The notes below the pieces were generated by a model. The model made no database searches and had not been told where the DNA came from. It saw nothing but the letters and a program-made list of their open reading frames with translations. DNA of 64,000 nt from Nitrospira sp. (lineage in GTDB: Bacteria; Nitrospirota; Nitrospiria; Nitrospirales; Nitrospiraceae): the NCBI GenBank assembly GCA_024760525.1, contig CP060499.1:1302001-1366000 (forward strand). Direction: 5' to 3'. Each line of letters opens with the position of its first letter. Position 1 is the stretch's first letter. Below are positions 33,319 to 42,604 of the stretch, one piece after another. Both the position numbers and the translations under genes were made by a program.

Positions 33319-34640
33319 GGCTGACTCCTTTCAGGCCTTGCGCGAGCGGCACCGATGACTTCCCGCGCGTCATGAGACTGAGGCCAACGGGTGACAAGGT
33401 ATTCTTTCTGTTTCTCAAACGTTCGGCAGAGACCTTCGATGAGATGCTCGGCTTCCGCCGTCGTGAGTCCCTGGGTATCGAGCACGAACGATGCGGTTTT
33501 CCCTAGATAGAGAGGGGTCAGCGCTTTCAGGAGATGTTCCTGCGGAAGCACGTGTCGATGGTGCGCCAGAGCAGCGTCATAAATGATCTGAGCCCACAAC
33601 GCATCGGGAATGCGAAAGTCCCGCATGGGCACGCCTCGGAGGCGGGACAGCTGATCCAGTGAATCCTCCGAGAGAATGCGCGACCAAATATCGTGGAGAT
33701 CCGTGAGCCCGAGGTGAAAGAAGTCCACCATCCGCTCGACATTGACGTTGACCGGCTCGACCCCTACTTCATATTGGAAGCCGAATAGAGGAACCTTTCG
33801 AGAGCCGGTGATCGGTAGCCAACTGGACGCATGGGATTCCATCAAGGCAAACAAGGCGCCGACGACCTGTCGCAACATGGATGAGAGGTCGGCGGCAGGA
33901 TCCTTGGGGTCATGAATCTTGGCACCGAGAAAACTTTGACAGACCTTGGCGCCGCTCGTGATCGCTTCGGTCGTCATCCAGATATCGATGCCGAAACGTG
34001 CCACGTCAGATTCCCAGACATGTTTTTCAAGATAGTGTTGGGCCAGTTCTCCGGTGAAGCCGAAATCTCCGCCGATCGGTTGGCGAACCTCCTGCCCGTA
34101 TAGTGCGCGGGTCAGTGGGTAGGCGATGCTGTTGGTGATCGTGCCGTCGTACTTGTGACGTCGATAATACGGCGCCACATAGTCGTAGCCTTCCTTGAGG
34201 ATGGGATGCAGGAGCAGTTCCATCCACTCAGGTGTGATGCTGCGCACGTCCGAATCGACGACCGCGCAGGCCGTGACTTTCAATCGCCGAGCGATCTCAA
34301 AAATCGTGCGGAAGGCGCTGCCCTTGCCTGGAATGCCGTGATAAGGGGTCACGATGCGCTGCAGCGTGCTTTGTCGATCGCTGATAAAGAGCGGCTCCAA
34401 ATCGACCATCGTATGGGCTACGATCGCGGCGGTTCCATCGGTGGAGCCACCGTCGGAATTCACCAGGACGGCGCGATGGCCGCTAAAATATTTGGCTAAG
34501 CCCGCGCCGACCGCGCGGACGACGTGGCCGACGGTCCCCGCATTGTTGAAGCTGGGAATACCGACCAGGATATCGGCGCTGCGCACCGTTTCCAGGAGAG
34601 ATTCGGTCTCGGCTGTGAGTGGGATCAGACCGTTATTCAT
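33315..34640 (-). CDS. GT2-type glycosyltransferase of the glucosylglycerate operon
   Basis: 441 residues. A GT-A fold: DILVGIPSFNNAGT and VLVNSDGGSTDGT at the N-terminus, DSDVRSITPEWMELLL as the metal-binding DxD (residues about 128-143), and QPIGGDFGFTGELAQ with RFGIDIWMTTEAI, reminiscent of GT78/GT81 mannosyl- or glucosylglycerate synthases. About 190 helical residues follow. It starts inside the stop of gpgS (4-bp overlap). It probably extends or modifies the glucosylglycerate product, for example adding a second sugar; which donor is used cannot be told. Confidence 0.82.
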   Translation of the reverse strand: MNNGLIPLTAETESLLETVRSADILVGIPSFNNAGTVGHVVRAVGAGLAKYFSGHRAVLVNSDGGSTDGTAAIVAHTMVDLEPLFISDRQSTLQRIVTPYHGIPGKGSAFRTIFEIARRLKVTACAVVDSDVRSITPEWMELLLHPILKEGYDYVAPYYRRHKYDGTITNSIAYPLTRALYGQEVRQPIGGDFGFTGELAQHYLEKHVWESDVARFGIDIWMTTEAITSGAKVCQSFLGAKIHDPKDPAADLSSMLRQVVGALFALMESHASSWLPITGSRKVPLFGFQYEVGVEPVNVNVERMVDFFHLGLTDLHDIWSRILSEDSLDQLSRLRGVPMRDFRIPDALWAQIIYDAALAHHRHVLPQEHLLKALTPLYLGKTASFVLDTQGLTTAEAEHLIEGLCRTFEKQKEYLVTRWPQSHDAREVIGAARARPERSQP

Positions 34641-35881
34641 GGGGTCGGTTGCCGCGTTTCCGCTGTTGGGTCCCAGGCGTGATCTTGTTCGACGGCGTCC
34701 ATGAGCCGATGAAAGATATCGGGTACGGCATGGGTGACCCGGCTCCAGTTAGAGATCATGGGTACGCCCAATGGGTCACCGAGAAAGCTGTCGGTGGCCA
34801 ACATCATCCCGCGGAGGAACACCTCAACCGCGCGCCGCTCTTCATGACGGTCAAAGCGCAGACTGTTGATCGCGGCATCATTCTCGTACCGGCTGATGGC
34901 TTCTTGAGCTGCCTGGAGGTAGGTGGCCCGCAAGGTCTTGAGCGTACTTTCCGACAGGACCAACCCTTCGCTGGCCAAGTTGCGAAAGAGAGATTTCGTG
35001 ATGTCGACGCACATTTTCAACAAGCCCGCATCCGGATTGTGCGTCGACAGCGTTTGATGCTTGTGCTCATAGGCATCGGCGATATCCGCCTGGCAGATCC
35101 GCCGGAGCGCGCAATTGCGGTACACCTCGGCCAGCATGCCGATTTCCAGCCCCCAGTCGCCGGGAATGCGATTGATCCAGGCCAGATCACGCACCATCGC
35201 GAACTCGCCGGCAAGCGGATACCGGAAACTGTCGAGAAACGACAGGAGAGGATGCGGGCCGACCAGCAATTGCAGGCTGCGGATCAGCGGGGTGATGAAG
35301 AGGCGAGTGACACGGCCATGCATGCGGTCCGTCACCCGGCTGTAATACCCCTTGCAGAACTCGTATGCGAGGTTCGGATTGGCCACGGGGTAACAGAGGC
35401 GAGCGAGATATTGACGGTCATAGCTCACAATGTCGCAGTCATGAAGCGCCATCACCTGGCTTTCCCCTCGCGCCAGTACATAGCCATAGGCAGTCCAACA
35501 TCCGCGCCCCTTGCCCTGTAGCCCGATGTCGATCTCATGCGAAACCAATATATTGAGAAGAGCCTGAATTCGAGTCCCGTCATTCCAGATGACACGGACG
35601 CGTTGGGGTAGTTGGGAAAAGAATTGCTTGGCCAGTCTGAATTCCAATGCGGAGGCTTGATCCAAGGAAATGACGATCTCATTGATATAACGGACCTCGC
35701 TCAGGGTTTCGACGATACGCTTGAGAGCAGGACGTTCCAACTCTGCGTAGAGCGATGGAAGGACCAGCGCGATCGGAGTCGTCTTCGCATACCGTTCGAG
35801 TTCCTCCTCAAGTTGTTCAGTATTGGACTGACCAAGGCGGTGCAGAACGGTCACAACGCCATTTTGATAAAAATCAGACAC
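34637..35881 (-). CDS. gpgS: Glucosyl-3-phosphoglycerate synthase
   Basis: 414 residues, GTG start (MSDFYQNG) with AGAGAGG upstream. Family features: ALVLPSLYAELERPAL, INEIVISLDQAS, GKGRGCWTAYGYVLARGE, and MALHDCDIVSYDR with the DxD near residue 148, PLAGEFAMVRDLAW, GDWGLEIGMLAEVYRN and the C-terminal helix bundle. This is the pattern of GT81-type GpgS enzymes that transfer glucose from NDP-glucose to 3-phosphoglycerate. First gene of the operon gpgS-GT-mscS-phosphatase; 250 bp of non-coding DNA upstream separates it from the decarboxylase gene on the same strand. Confidence 0.88.
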   Translation of the reverse strand: MSDFYQNGVVTVLHRLGQSNTEQLEEELERYAKTTPIALVLPSLYAELERPALKRIVETLSEVRYINEIVISLDQASALEFRLAKQFFSQLPQRVRVIWNDGTRIQALLNILVSHEIDIGLQGKGRGCWTAYGYVLARGESQVMALHDCDIVSYDRQYLARLCYPVANPNLAYEFCKGYYSRVTDRMHGRVTRLFITPLIRSLQLLVGPHPLLSFLDSFRYPLAGEFAMVRDLAWINRIPGDWGLEIGMLAEVYRNCALRRICQADIADAYEHKHQTLSTHNPDAGLLKMCVDITKSLFRNLASEGLVLSESTLKTLRATYLQAAQEAISRYENDAAINSLRFDRHEERRAVEVFLRGMMLATDSFLGDPLGVPMISNWSRVTHAVPDIFHRLMDAVEQDHAWDPTAETRQPTP

Positions 35882-36131
35882 GGTGTCCTCTCTAGAGATC
35901 CCTAGTGCCGTGATTATTGCTGAACGCCGGTCGTAAAGCCAGCGGGACGAAATGGAAGTGTGTACCTAGGGATAATGCTAGTACAAACCCGTTAGAGAGT
36001 GCAGGGGGTATGCCATCGTCGACTGTGGCTAGACCCTTGGATTCACACAGGTTCTTGCTGTGATTCGCGTGAGTTCAAGGAGCAAGCCACTGGGGATGTA
36101 GGGAAAAGGAGGCAGGGGTGAATGGTTTTCC

Positions 36132-37793
36132 CTATGGTTTATCAGTTGAAAGCTTCTTGCCCAAACGCCGCGCCAGGCGCACCATCCCGGGAGAACGATC
36201 ATGCGGGCTCAAGAGGACGTTGAGGAAATGCAGCTGGCTTTGGTCTGCAAAGGCGGCGGCGAGATGCTGTTCAAACTCTCTTTGGGTACTTACACGTGAA
36301 CCCTGTCCCCCTCCGATGAGATCACACACCCGCTCATATTGCCATTCGTGCACGTCGTTAAAGGGCCCTTCCAGAATCTCGCGCTCTGTTGAATAGCCGC
36401 GGTTATTAAGAAGGACGACGATCGGCGATTGACGATACCGTACACAGCTGGCCAACTCGGTTCCAGTCATCTGAAAGGCCCCGTCTCCCACCAGCACGAT
36501 CGGCCGCAAGCTGGGATCGGCGAACGAGGCCCCTAGCGCAGCGGGAACGGCGAATCCCATCGATGTGTAATAAGCCGGTGACAGAAACTCAAAGCGGTGG
36601 CGGACGTGCAGGTCAGCCGCGGCAAAGAGCGATTCCCCCACATCGGCAATCACGACCGTCTTTTCGGTCAGCACCGTATCCAGATGTCGAAAGAGTCCTT
36701 CCAGGGTGATCGGCGCGTCCAAGTTTAGAGCCGACGATGCTGCCGGAGTTCGGGCAGGAAGTGATCGCTGCGAGCGAGAAAAGGACGGAAGCGGAGATTT
36801 CACCAGGCCCTGGACGAAGTCCTGGAACTTGATGGACTCATACCGGTGATGCTTGATCGCAACACGGTCGGCTGTTGCATGGATGGTTCGCCCCTCTGAA
36901 AGCAAGGGCGACGTGGCATCCAGATCTTCCACATCGGACAGAATGGATCCCAGGATCAACAGGCAGTCGGAATCGTTGATGAACTGCTGGACTTCTTCCC
37001 GGCCGATGAGCCCACCGTACACGCCCACATAGAGTGGGTGATCCTCCCGAATGATCGATTTCCCGAGCAGGGTCGAGGCGATCGGAATATTGAGTTGTTC
37101 CACCAACCGAGCCAGATCGTCCTGCAATCCAAACCGGCCGACTTCCGCGCCGACCAGCATCGCGGGCTTTTTGGCGGAGGCCAGCATGATCCGCACTTCA
37201 CCGATCGCTTCTTCCAGGGCCGCCGGGTCACTCGGCGTATCCTCGATGCAGATCGGCTTCATCCCGCCGGTGAGGGGACAGTGAACCATGTCTCTGGGGA
37301 TTTCGATATAAATGGGACGGCGGTACCGAAGCAGGGCGGCAAACGCCTGATCCATCTGGCGCTCAGCGGTCAGCGGATCATCCAGAGTCACCGCAGCAAC
37401 GGTCATCTGTTCGAAAACTTCCCGTTGCGTCGCAAAATCACGGACCATATGGTGCAAATAGGGTGTGCGAGTTCGTTCACAGAGGCCCGGCGAACCGGTC
37501 AGGAGGACGACAGGCGACCGTTCAGCATATGCGCAGGCAATGGCGTTGACGGTATTCAACCCGCCGACGCAATAGGTCACGCAGACAGCCCCGATGCCGT
37601 TGATCCGGGCATACGCGTCGGCCGCAAAGCCGGCGCAATCTTCCCGCGTCGTCCCGATGTGTGTGATCGGTGACGCCTCGATCAATTGATAGAGAGACAG
37701 AACGTAGTCGCCCGGGATCCCAAAAATATGGCGGACGCCCAAACGATGCAGGCGATCCAACACGGCGGTCCCAATGGTCGCTTTGTCGCTCAT
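36132..37793 (-). CDS. Pyruvate/indolepyruvate decarboxylase-type ThDP enzyme
   Basis: 553 residues. N-terminal PYR domain has the catalytic Glu in TREDCAGFAADAYAR (near residue 51), and the paired His of decarboxylases in TPYLHHMVRDF. The C-terminal PP domain has GDGAFQMTGTELASCV and LNNRGYSTE, the ThDP/Mg motif. It would decarboxylate a 2-oxoacid (pyruvate, indolepyruvate or phenylpyruvate) to the aldehyde. Acetolactate synthase is unlikely because the HH motif is present and there is no regulatory subunit. Which substrate is used cannot be read from sequence. Same strand as gpgS but 250 bp apart, and divergent from the RlmI-like gene. Confidence 0.85.
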   Translation of the reverse strand: MSDKATIGTAVLDRLHRLGVRHIFGIPGDYVLSLYQLIEASPITHIGTTREDCAGFAADAYARINGIGAVCVTYCVGGLNTVNAIACAYAERSPVVLLTGSPGLCERTRTPYLHHMVRDFATQREVFEQMTVAAVTLDDPLTAERQMDQAFAALLRYRRPIYIEIPRDMVHCPLTGGMKPICIEDTPSDPAALEEAIGEVRIMLASAKKPAMLVGAEVGRFGLQDDLARLVEQLNIPIASTLLGKSIIREDHPLYVGVYGGLIGREEVQQFINDSDCLLILGSILSDVEDLDATSPLLSEGRTIHATADRVAIKHHRYESIKFQDFVQGLVKSPLPSFSRSQRSLPARTPAASSALNLDAPITLEGLFRHLDTVLTEKTVVIADVGESLFAAADLHVRHRFEFLSPAYYTSMGFAVPAALGASFADPSLRPIVLVGDGAFQMTGTELASCVRYRQSPIVVLLNNRGYSTEREILEGPFNDVHEWQYERVCDLIGGGQGSRVSTQREFEQHLAAAFADQSQLHFLNVLLSPHDRSPGMVRLARRLGKKLSTDKP

Positions 37794-37951
37794 GCTCGTG
37801 CTTTCAAAGGTCTGTTGAATGTGTTGGCATCAGGAAAACATACTGACTGCAGTTCGTCAAGAACAACCAGCCGATGAATGGATTGTGACGATCGCCCGCA
37901 CTGAATTTTAGACCTGGTAGAGTCAGGCAAAACCTGTCACGATTGGCAACC

Positions 37952-39127
37952 ATGATCTCGACCGCCCAGGTCCGCCTCAATTCATCAAGGATCCCCCAGG
38001 GACGCCATCTCTGGCTCTATGCGGGTTATCTGGGTCCGGTCACAGGGCAACCGGAGGCCGGCGGTCTGATCGATGTGCTGACAGCCGACGGCCGTTTCTA
38101 TGGGCGTGGTCTCTATAGCCCTTCCTCGAAAATTCGAGTCCGCTTGCTGACGTTTCAGGATGAGCCCATCGATGAGCGATTCTGGAGGGAGAGAATTCGG
38201 CAAGCGATTCATCTGCGACAACGTGTGGTTGCCCACTCCGATGCTTATCGCGTGGTTTTTGGCGAAGGAGATCGACTGCCGGGCCTGATTGTCGATCGGT
38301 ACGATCAGCTGCTGGTCATGCAGACTTTATCCGCGGGGATGGAGAGCCGGAAGGACCTCATTGCGGACTTGCTGATTCAGGAATTGAAGGTCTCGAGCGT
38401 CTATCTGCGGAATGATGCCAAGATCCGGCAGCTTGAAGGATTGCCCCTTGAACGCGGCTTGCTTCGTGGCAACGGCCCCACACAAGTCCACATCCAGGAA
38501 GGCGCCGCACACTTCATTGTTGATGTGGAACGGGGACAGAAGACGGGGTGGTTTTGCGATCAACGGGAGAATCGGCTGGCGGCAGCCAAATTGGCGGCGG
38601 AAGCGGAGGTGTTGGAGGTGTTCTGCCATACCGGCGCCTTCGGCATCCATGCCGCCCTCGCTGGGGCCGCGTCGGTGGAAGGGTTAGATGCCAGCCAAGA
38701 CACTCTTGCCATGGCGCGAAAGCATGCCGCGATGAACCAAGTGGAGCATCGTTGCACGTATCGCCAAGCCGATGCGTTCGAAGACATGCGCCATTTGGTC
38801 AAATCCGGGCGACGCTATGATCTTGTCATTCTCGATCCTCCGGCATTTGCTCGCAGCAAGCAAGCCCTGGCCGGGGCGTTAGCGGGATACAAAGATATCA
38901 ATCTTCTGGGATTGAAACTGTTGAAGCCGGAAGGGTTTCTGGTGACATGTAGTTGTTCTCACCCGGTATCCGAAGCGGATCTCTGGAACAGCATTCGCCT
39001 TGCCGCGCTCGATGCCAAGCGAGACATCCGGCTCATCGAACAACGGGGCCAGAGTCCCGATCATCCGATCCTCGCCGGCATGCCGGAAACTCGCTACCTG
39101 AAATGTTTTATAGTCCAGATGCTCTAA
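37952..39127 (+). CDS. RlmI-like SAM-dependent rRNA methyltransferase with PUA domain
   Basis: 391 residues from the ATG at 37952 (a TTG three codons earlier is possible). The N-terminal PUA domain (about 5-90, with GRHLWLYAGYLGPV) is followed by the Rossmann core: VLEVFCHTGAFGIHAALAG (SAM motif I), VEGLDASQDTLAMARKHA, YDLVILDPPAFARS (motif IV) and a final KCFIVQM strand. The combination matches COG1092 / RlmI, which methylates 23S rRNA at a cytosine. Divergent from the decarboxylase gene. No operon partner. Confidence 0.9.
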   Translation: MISTAQVRLNSSRIPQGRHLWLYAGYLGPVTGQPEAGGLIDVLTADGRFYGRGLYSPSSKIRVRLLTFQDEPIDERFWRERIRQAIHLRQRVVAHSDAYRVVFGEGDRLPGLIVDRYDQLLVMQTLSAGMESRKDLIADLLIQELKVSSVYLRNDAKIRQLEGLPLERGLLRGNGPTQVHIQEGAAHFIVDVERGQKTGWFCDQRENRLAAAKLAAEAEVLEVFCHTGAFGIHAALAGAASVEGLDASQDTLAMARKHAAMNQVEHRCTYRQADAFEDMRHLVKSGRRYDLVILDPPAFARSKQALAGALAGYKDINLLGLKLLKPEGFLVTCSCSHPVSEADLWNSIRLAALDAKRDIRLIEQRGQSPDHPILAGMPETRYLKCFIVQML

Positions 39128-39376
39128 GCAGGCTAAGTGGGCGAAGGATCTGAATGTCTGTTCCGTCCCGGTATACCCTCCGGTTTCATGCCTGCAGGCT
39201 ATCTCTGGTTGCCTTCCATGGGACCGCGGTGTACACCTACACGTAACCTGCTCAGGCCTGAATGCAGCTGAGGAAGCATTGAAGAGCGGCGTCATACCGA
39301 GATCTTGCTTTGGCAGGCTTCGTCGTGTCTCTTACCTAAACAAGAGCGGGGACGTGTTCATCCGTAGGCTGCTGAT
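39128..39376 (+). other. Intergenic, no feature seen
   Basis: About 250 bp between the RlmI-like gene and the QueC-like gene. No frame with an SD was found. It should hold the promoter of the QueC-like gene; there is no good sigma-70 match by eye. Confidence 0.4.
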
Positions 39377-40216
39377 ATGAAACACGTTTCAATCTCAGAT
39401 GGAGACTCACTCGAAAAATCGAGCGAGAAATGCGTCAAAATTCTTTGGACGGGAGGGTGGGACTCAACCTTCAGAGTTCTGTACTCAACAGTGGTCGACG
39501 GAACAAGAGTGGAACCGCACTACATCATCGATACGACCAGGCCATCCAGTCTCCGCGAATTGCAAGCGATCGCACAAGTGAAGGACGCGCTGAAGACATC
39601 ACATCCTCGCGCCTATCATCGAATTGGTCCATTACAAATCACTGTGATCACAGAAATCCCTGAAGATTCAGATATCTCACAGGCATGGAAGCGACTCAGG
39701 CAACGCTCCCATTTGGGGTATCAGTATGATTGGCTAGCCCGCTATGCCAAATCGAAAAACGTCACCGACTTAGAACTCAGTGTGCACATCGATGACAAAC
39801 TCTATTCTTTTTTGAAGGGGTACGTTGAGCAGACGCCAATGGGTGGATATAGGTTAAAGCAAAGCGTAACCGGCGACGAAAGTATCTTCGCGAGATTTGA
39901 ATTCCCTATCCTGGAATACTCCAAAATGCACATGCGAGACCTTGCGAGAAAACACGGATTTATTGAGCTCCTGGAGAAATCCTGGTTTTGTCACGAGCCG
40001 AAAAATGGAATGCCCTGCGGCATGTGCAATCCTTGCGCATACACAGTGGAAGAAGGTATGCGGTATAGACTTCCGAGAGAAGCATTGTTTCGATATCACA
40101 CACGTCACTACAGAGGTGTCGTGAGAGACCTGTTTCTGCTTGTGAGGAGGTCACTCGCAAAAGTTAAAGCGTTCCGGCGAGCGTACGACTTTTTACGCTA
40201 CGGGTCGAAGAGCTGA
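39377..40216 (+). CDS. QueC-like PP-loop ATPase
   Basis: 279 residues. The PP-loop appears as LWTGGWDSTFR (residues 23-33), a variant of the SGG-DS signature of the adenine-nucleotide alpha-hydrolase superfamily. C205, C214, C217 and C220 (WFCHEPKNGMPCGMCNPC) match the zinc site of 7-cyano-7-deazaguanine synthase. The protein differs from housekeeping QueC in having an aromatic residue before the loop, and a long C-terminus of about 55 basic residues. Codon use is more AT-rich than in the surrounding genes, consistent with transfer. The gene converges with an asparagine-synthase-like gene. Other QueC pathway genes (queD, queE) are absent nearby, so a queuosine role is not supported by context. 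Confidence 0.75.
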   Translation: MKHVSISDGDSLEKSSEKCVKILWTGGWDSTFRVLYSTVVDGTRVEPHYIIDTTRPSSLRELQAIAQVKDALKTSHPRAYHRIGPLQITVITEIPEDSDISQAWKRLRQRSHLGYQYDWLARYAKSKNVTDLELSVHIDDKLYSFLKGYVEQTPMGGYRLKQSVTGDESIFARFEFPILEYSKMHMRDLARKHGFIELLEKSWFCHEPKNGMPCGMCNPCAYTVEEGMRYRLPREALFRYHTRHYRGVVRDLFLLVRRSLAKVKAFRRAYDFLRYGSKS

Positions 40217-40313
40217 GTCAGATCGCCTCCAAAAGTTATCCGATGGAAAGAGCGTGCCCCTCTCATCTTCAGTCTAAGACTTTTCCAAAAGGCGCCGCCC
40301 GATAGGGTATCGG

Positions 40314-41765
40314 TCAAAAAATGGGCCCCATACCCATATATCGCCGTTTGGCGTGTTCCAGAGCCCACGGAAACAGGTAGTCAAAGTATCTGGGACCTCT
40401 GACAAGGCGCCACCCGCCAGGCACGCGCGATGCCATCCTGTGCGCTTGTGCCCGCCAACTCGGTGGGACCATGCACCGCCGCAACCATCCGAGGGCGTGC
40501 TGCCGTAACCATCGTGAGTAGTCCTGCATGGACTCCTCGGGGAGAAATCCCTCGTTCGAGTTCCAGAGTACGACTGCGGTGGCATTCTTCTCTCGACCGA
40601 AGAGGGTGCGCTCAACGCCGGCCTCCTCGACGATCCGTCGACAAATCGGACGGTCATAATCGCCACCCACACTCCAGGGTTCCATCTCCTCGCCGATGGA
40701 TACTCGATGGATGTGCTCGATATTCCGCACGCCAAGGAACGTCGCCGGACAATGGATGAATCCCACCCATAATCGCCACTCACTCAGCGCAAGCCCGGAC
40801 GGCGCTCCGTTCCGTACGATGTTCGGCGTCAGATCGTAATCGCCGGTGCCCCACACGGTGTCTCCATGGTGCCCGGTCAGCAACACGCGTCCTTGCAACC
40901 AGGATCGCGCCGCAACGAAGTGCATCTCCATGCCATACGCGTCGGCCGCAAGAAACGGCACCTCTGCGAATGGCTCCTGTCGCCAGCTTGCTCGGTCGAG
41001 CACGATGGCACTGAGACCGAGCCGCGCCGCGATGGTCTCCCCGCTATCGGCTAATCCTTCTCGCCCGTGCTGAAAAGTCAGCACCTCCGTATTGCCCATT
41101 TCTCGGGCCAGCACGGCGATCGTGGGGGAGTCGTACCCTGCGGAAAGAGTGCCCAGAGGGCGATACGGCCACTTACGTAGGGGATCTGCCATGTTCCGAC
41201 CGATGGCGCTGAGCGAGGTTTGCAGAAAGCGCTTGTACGCTTCGAACGTGTCAAAGCATCTGTCACCAAACGGTTTCTCAACGACGCCGAGCGATCGGCC
41301 ATCCCATCGAAGATTGTGAAAGTACGTGAGGCGTATCGGTCCCTGGGTCGTCTGCAGGAGCGGCTGATATTTGTGAATGCCGTTCTGAATGGAGCGGAAA
41401 CTGGAATAGTAACGATCCGAAAAGGGATCGACCGAAAGATTCAGCGTGGCGCATAGCGCGACCAGAGAATTTGAAACGTAGACATCTTTCCCAACCTGGA
41501 TGGAAAGCAAGCGATCAACGGTGGAGCCGGAGGACACAAACGTGATAATCCCTCCGGAAGATCGACCGCCGGACCCAAATACGAGGTCCGTTTGATCCAA
41601 ACGGCCTTCTCCGAACGGACCATCCCATACCGCTTCCGCAAACCACTCCGGCGTGGTTTCCACCCGGCTTCCGTGCGCGAGCACAATTTCGGTGTTGGAA
41701 CATTGTGCCACCCAGGCCAGAGACGGCCATCCTAAGACAGGTCTGAACTGTAACTGGATACCCAT
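40314..41765 (-). CDS. Asparagine-synthase-like PP-loop protein
   Basis: 483 residues from the ATG at 41765 (a TTG twelve codons earlier is possible). The N-terminal 190 residues are a beta-rich region in the place of the glutaminase domain but lack the catalytic N-terminal Cys. The synthase domain carries PLGTLSAGYDSPTIAVLA (PP-loop, near residue 205) and LLTGHHGDTVWGTG, the second ATP site. Proteins of this shape are known in surface-polysaccharide and small-peptide modification clusters. Substrate unknown; the adjacent convergent QueC-like PP-loop gene may be functionally linked. Confidence 0.75.
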   Translation of the reverse strand: MGIQLQFRPVLGWPSLAWVAQCSNTEIVLAHGSRVETTPEWFAEAVWDGPFGEGRLDQTDLVFGSGGRSSGGIITFVSSGSTVDRLLSIQVGKDVYVSNSLVALCATLNLSVDPFSDRYYSSFRSIQNGIHKYQPLLQTTQGPIRLTYFHNLRWDGRSLGVVEKPFGDRCFDTFEAYKRFLQTSLSAIGRNMADPLRKWPYRPLGTLSAGYDSPTIAVLAREMGNTEVLTFQHGREGLADSGETIAARLGLSAIVLDRASWRQEPFAEVPFLAADAYGMEMHFVAARSWLQGRVLLTGHHGDTVWGTGDYDLTPNIVRNGAPSGLALSEWRLWVGFIHCPATFLGVRNIEHIHRVSIGEEMEPWSVGGDYDRPICRRIVEEAGVERTLFGREKNATAVVLWNSNEGFLPEESMQDYSRWLRQHALGWLRRCMVPPSWRAQAHRMASRVPGGWRLVRGPRYFDYLFPWALEHAKRRYMGMGPIF

Positions 41766-42122
41766 AGATCCTGATACCCTGCGATAAGCCCACACGTTCA
41801 AGTGTATGATGGCGGGACGAGAGTGGCGTGAGAAGCGCGCCCTCCCTTGCCAAACCGGTCTTTCAGACTATCACGTGGAGTCTACTTTTCGGCCACCTCT
41901 ACGGCAAGCCTCTTTTGAAGGAAGCCAAGAAAGCGGCTGGATTCCCCGTCGTGACCTAGGGGACGGCTAGTACCTTCGTCTTCGGCTCCGAAGCTAGTAT
42001 CCCCCTCTCATGTCCGCTGAGCAGCTGTTGCTGTCGTCAACAGTATAGGTATGCTGAGCGCCTGACGAACACGTGAGAGGAATAGGGCTATTCGATTGGA
42101 CCGAACAGAAGGAGATGAAGTT
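41766..42122. other. Divergent intergenic region, no gene seen
   Basis: About 355 bp between the asparagine-synthase-like gene (minus) and the small protein at 42123 (plus). No coding frame has both an SD and a plausible protein. No repeat or hairpin stands out. Confidence 0.4.
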
Positions 42123-42515
42123 ATGGTCGAAGTGAATTCCATGTATCATTCGCAATCCCGAAGCGATGCGCTCAAGTCGCAGATCGAAAAGCTCGAAGGC
42201 CTTGCTCACCACACGGCCGTCCATCCTACCTTCGATCAGTTTGACGCCGATACAGAAGAGATGCTGATCAAAATCTATGGGGCTGATCATCGATATGTGG
42301 AATCGTACAAATATGCTACCGTGGGCGAGGCCGAAGCGCTCGTCAATTTGCCCGAATCAGCTCAGGAGCCTTTGACGCGAGACATCCCCAAGAAGGGACT
42401 TCAGCAACGCCGGCAGATTCTCCAGACCATTGTGACGGAGCTGGAGGCACTTGAAGAGCAGGAAGCCGAGGTGCTCACCGGAGAAGATCGTGAAGATCCT
42501 CCGGGTCCCAGCTAA
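42123..42515 (+). CDS. Small acidic protein of unknown function
   Basis: 130 residues from the ATG at 42123, with AAGGAGATG upstream. Mostly helical and charged. A middle segment, TFDQFDADTEEMLIKIYGADHRYVESYKYA, is followed by a Glu-rich C-terminal helix (LQTIVTELEALEEQEAEVL). No Cys and no membrane segment. The family is not recognised. Located 90 bp upstream of the DUF1264 lipoprotein on the same strand. Confidence 0.7.
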   Translation: MVEVNSMYHSQSRSDALKSQIEKLEGLAHHTAVHPTFDQFDADTEEMLIKIYGADHRYVESYKYATVGEAEALVNLPESAQEPLTRDIPKKGLQQRRQILQTIVTELEALEEQEAEVLTGEDREDPPGPS

Positions 42516-42604
42516 AGAGGCAGGAGTCTCTTCTTCGAGGCGCGCACTTCGCACAATGGAAGAAGCCCGTGCGCTATACAGCGTTAGCAACGAGGGAGGC
42601 TCTT

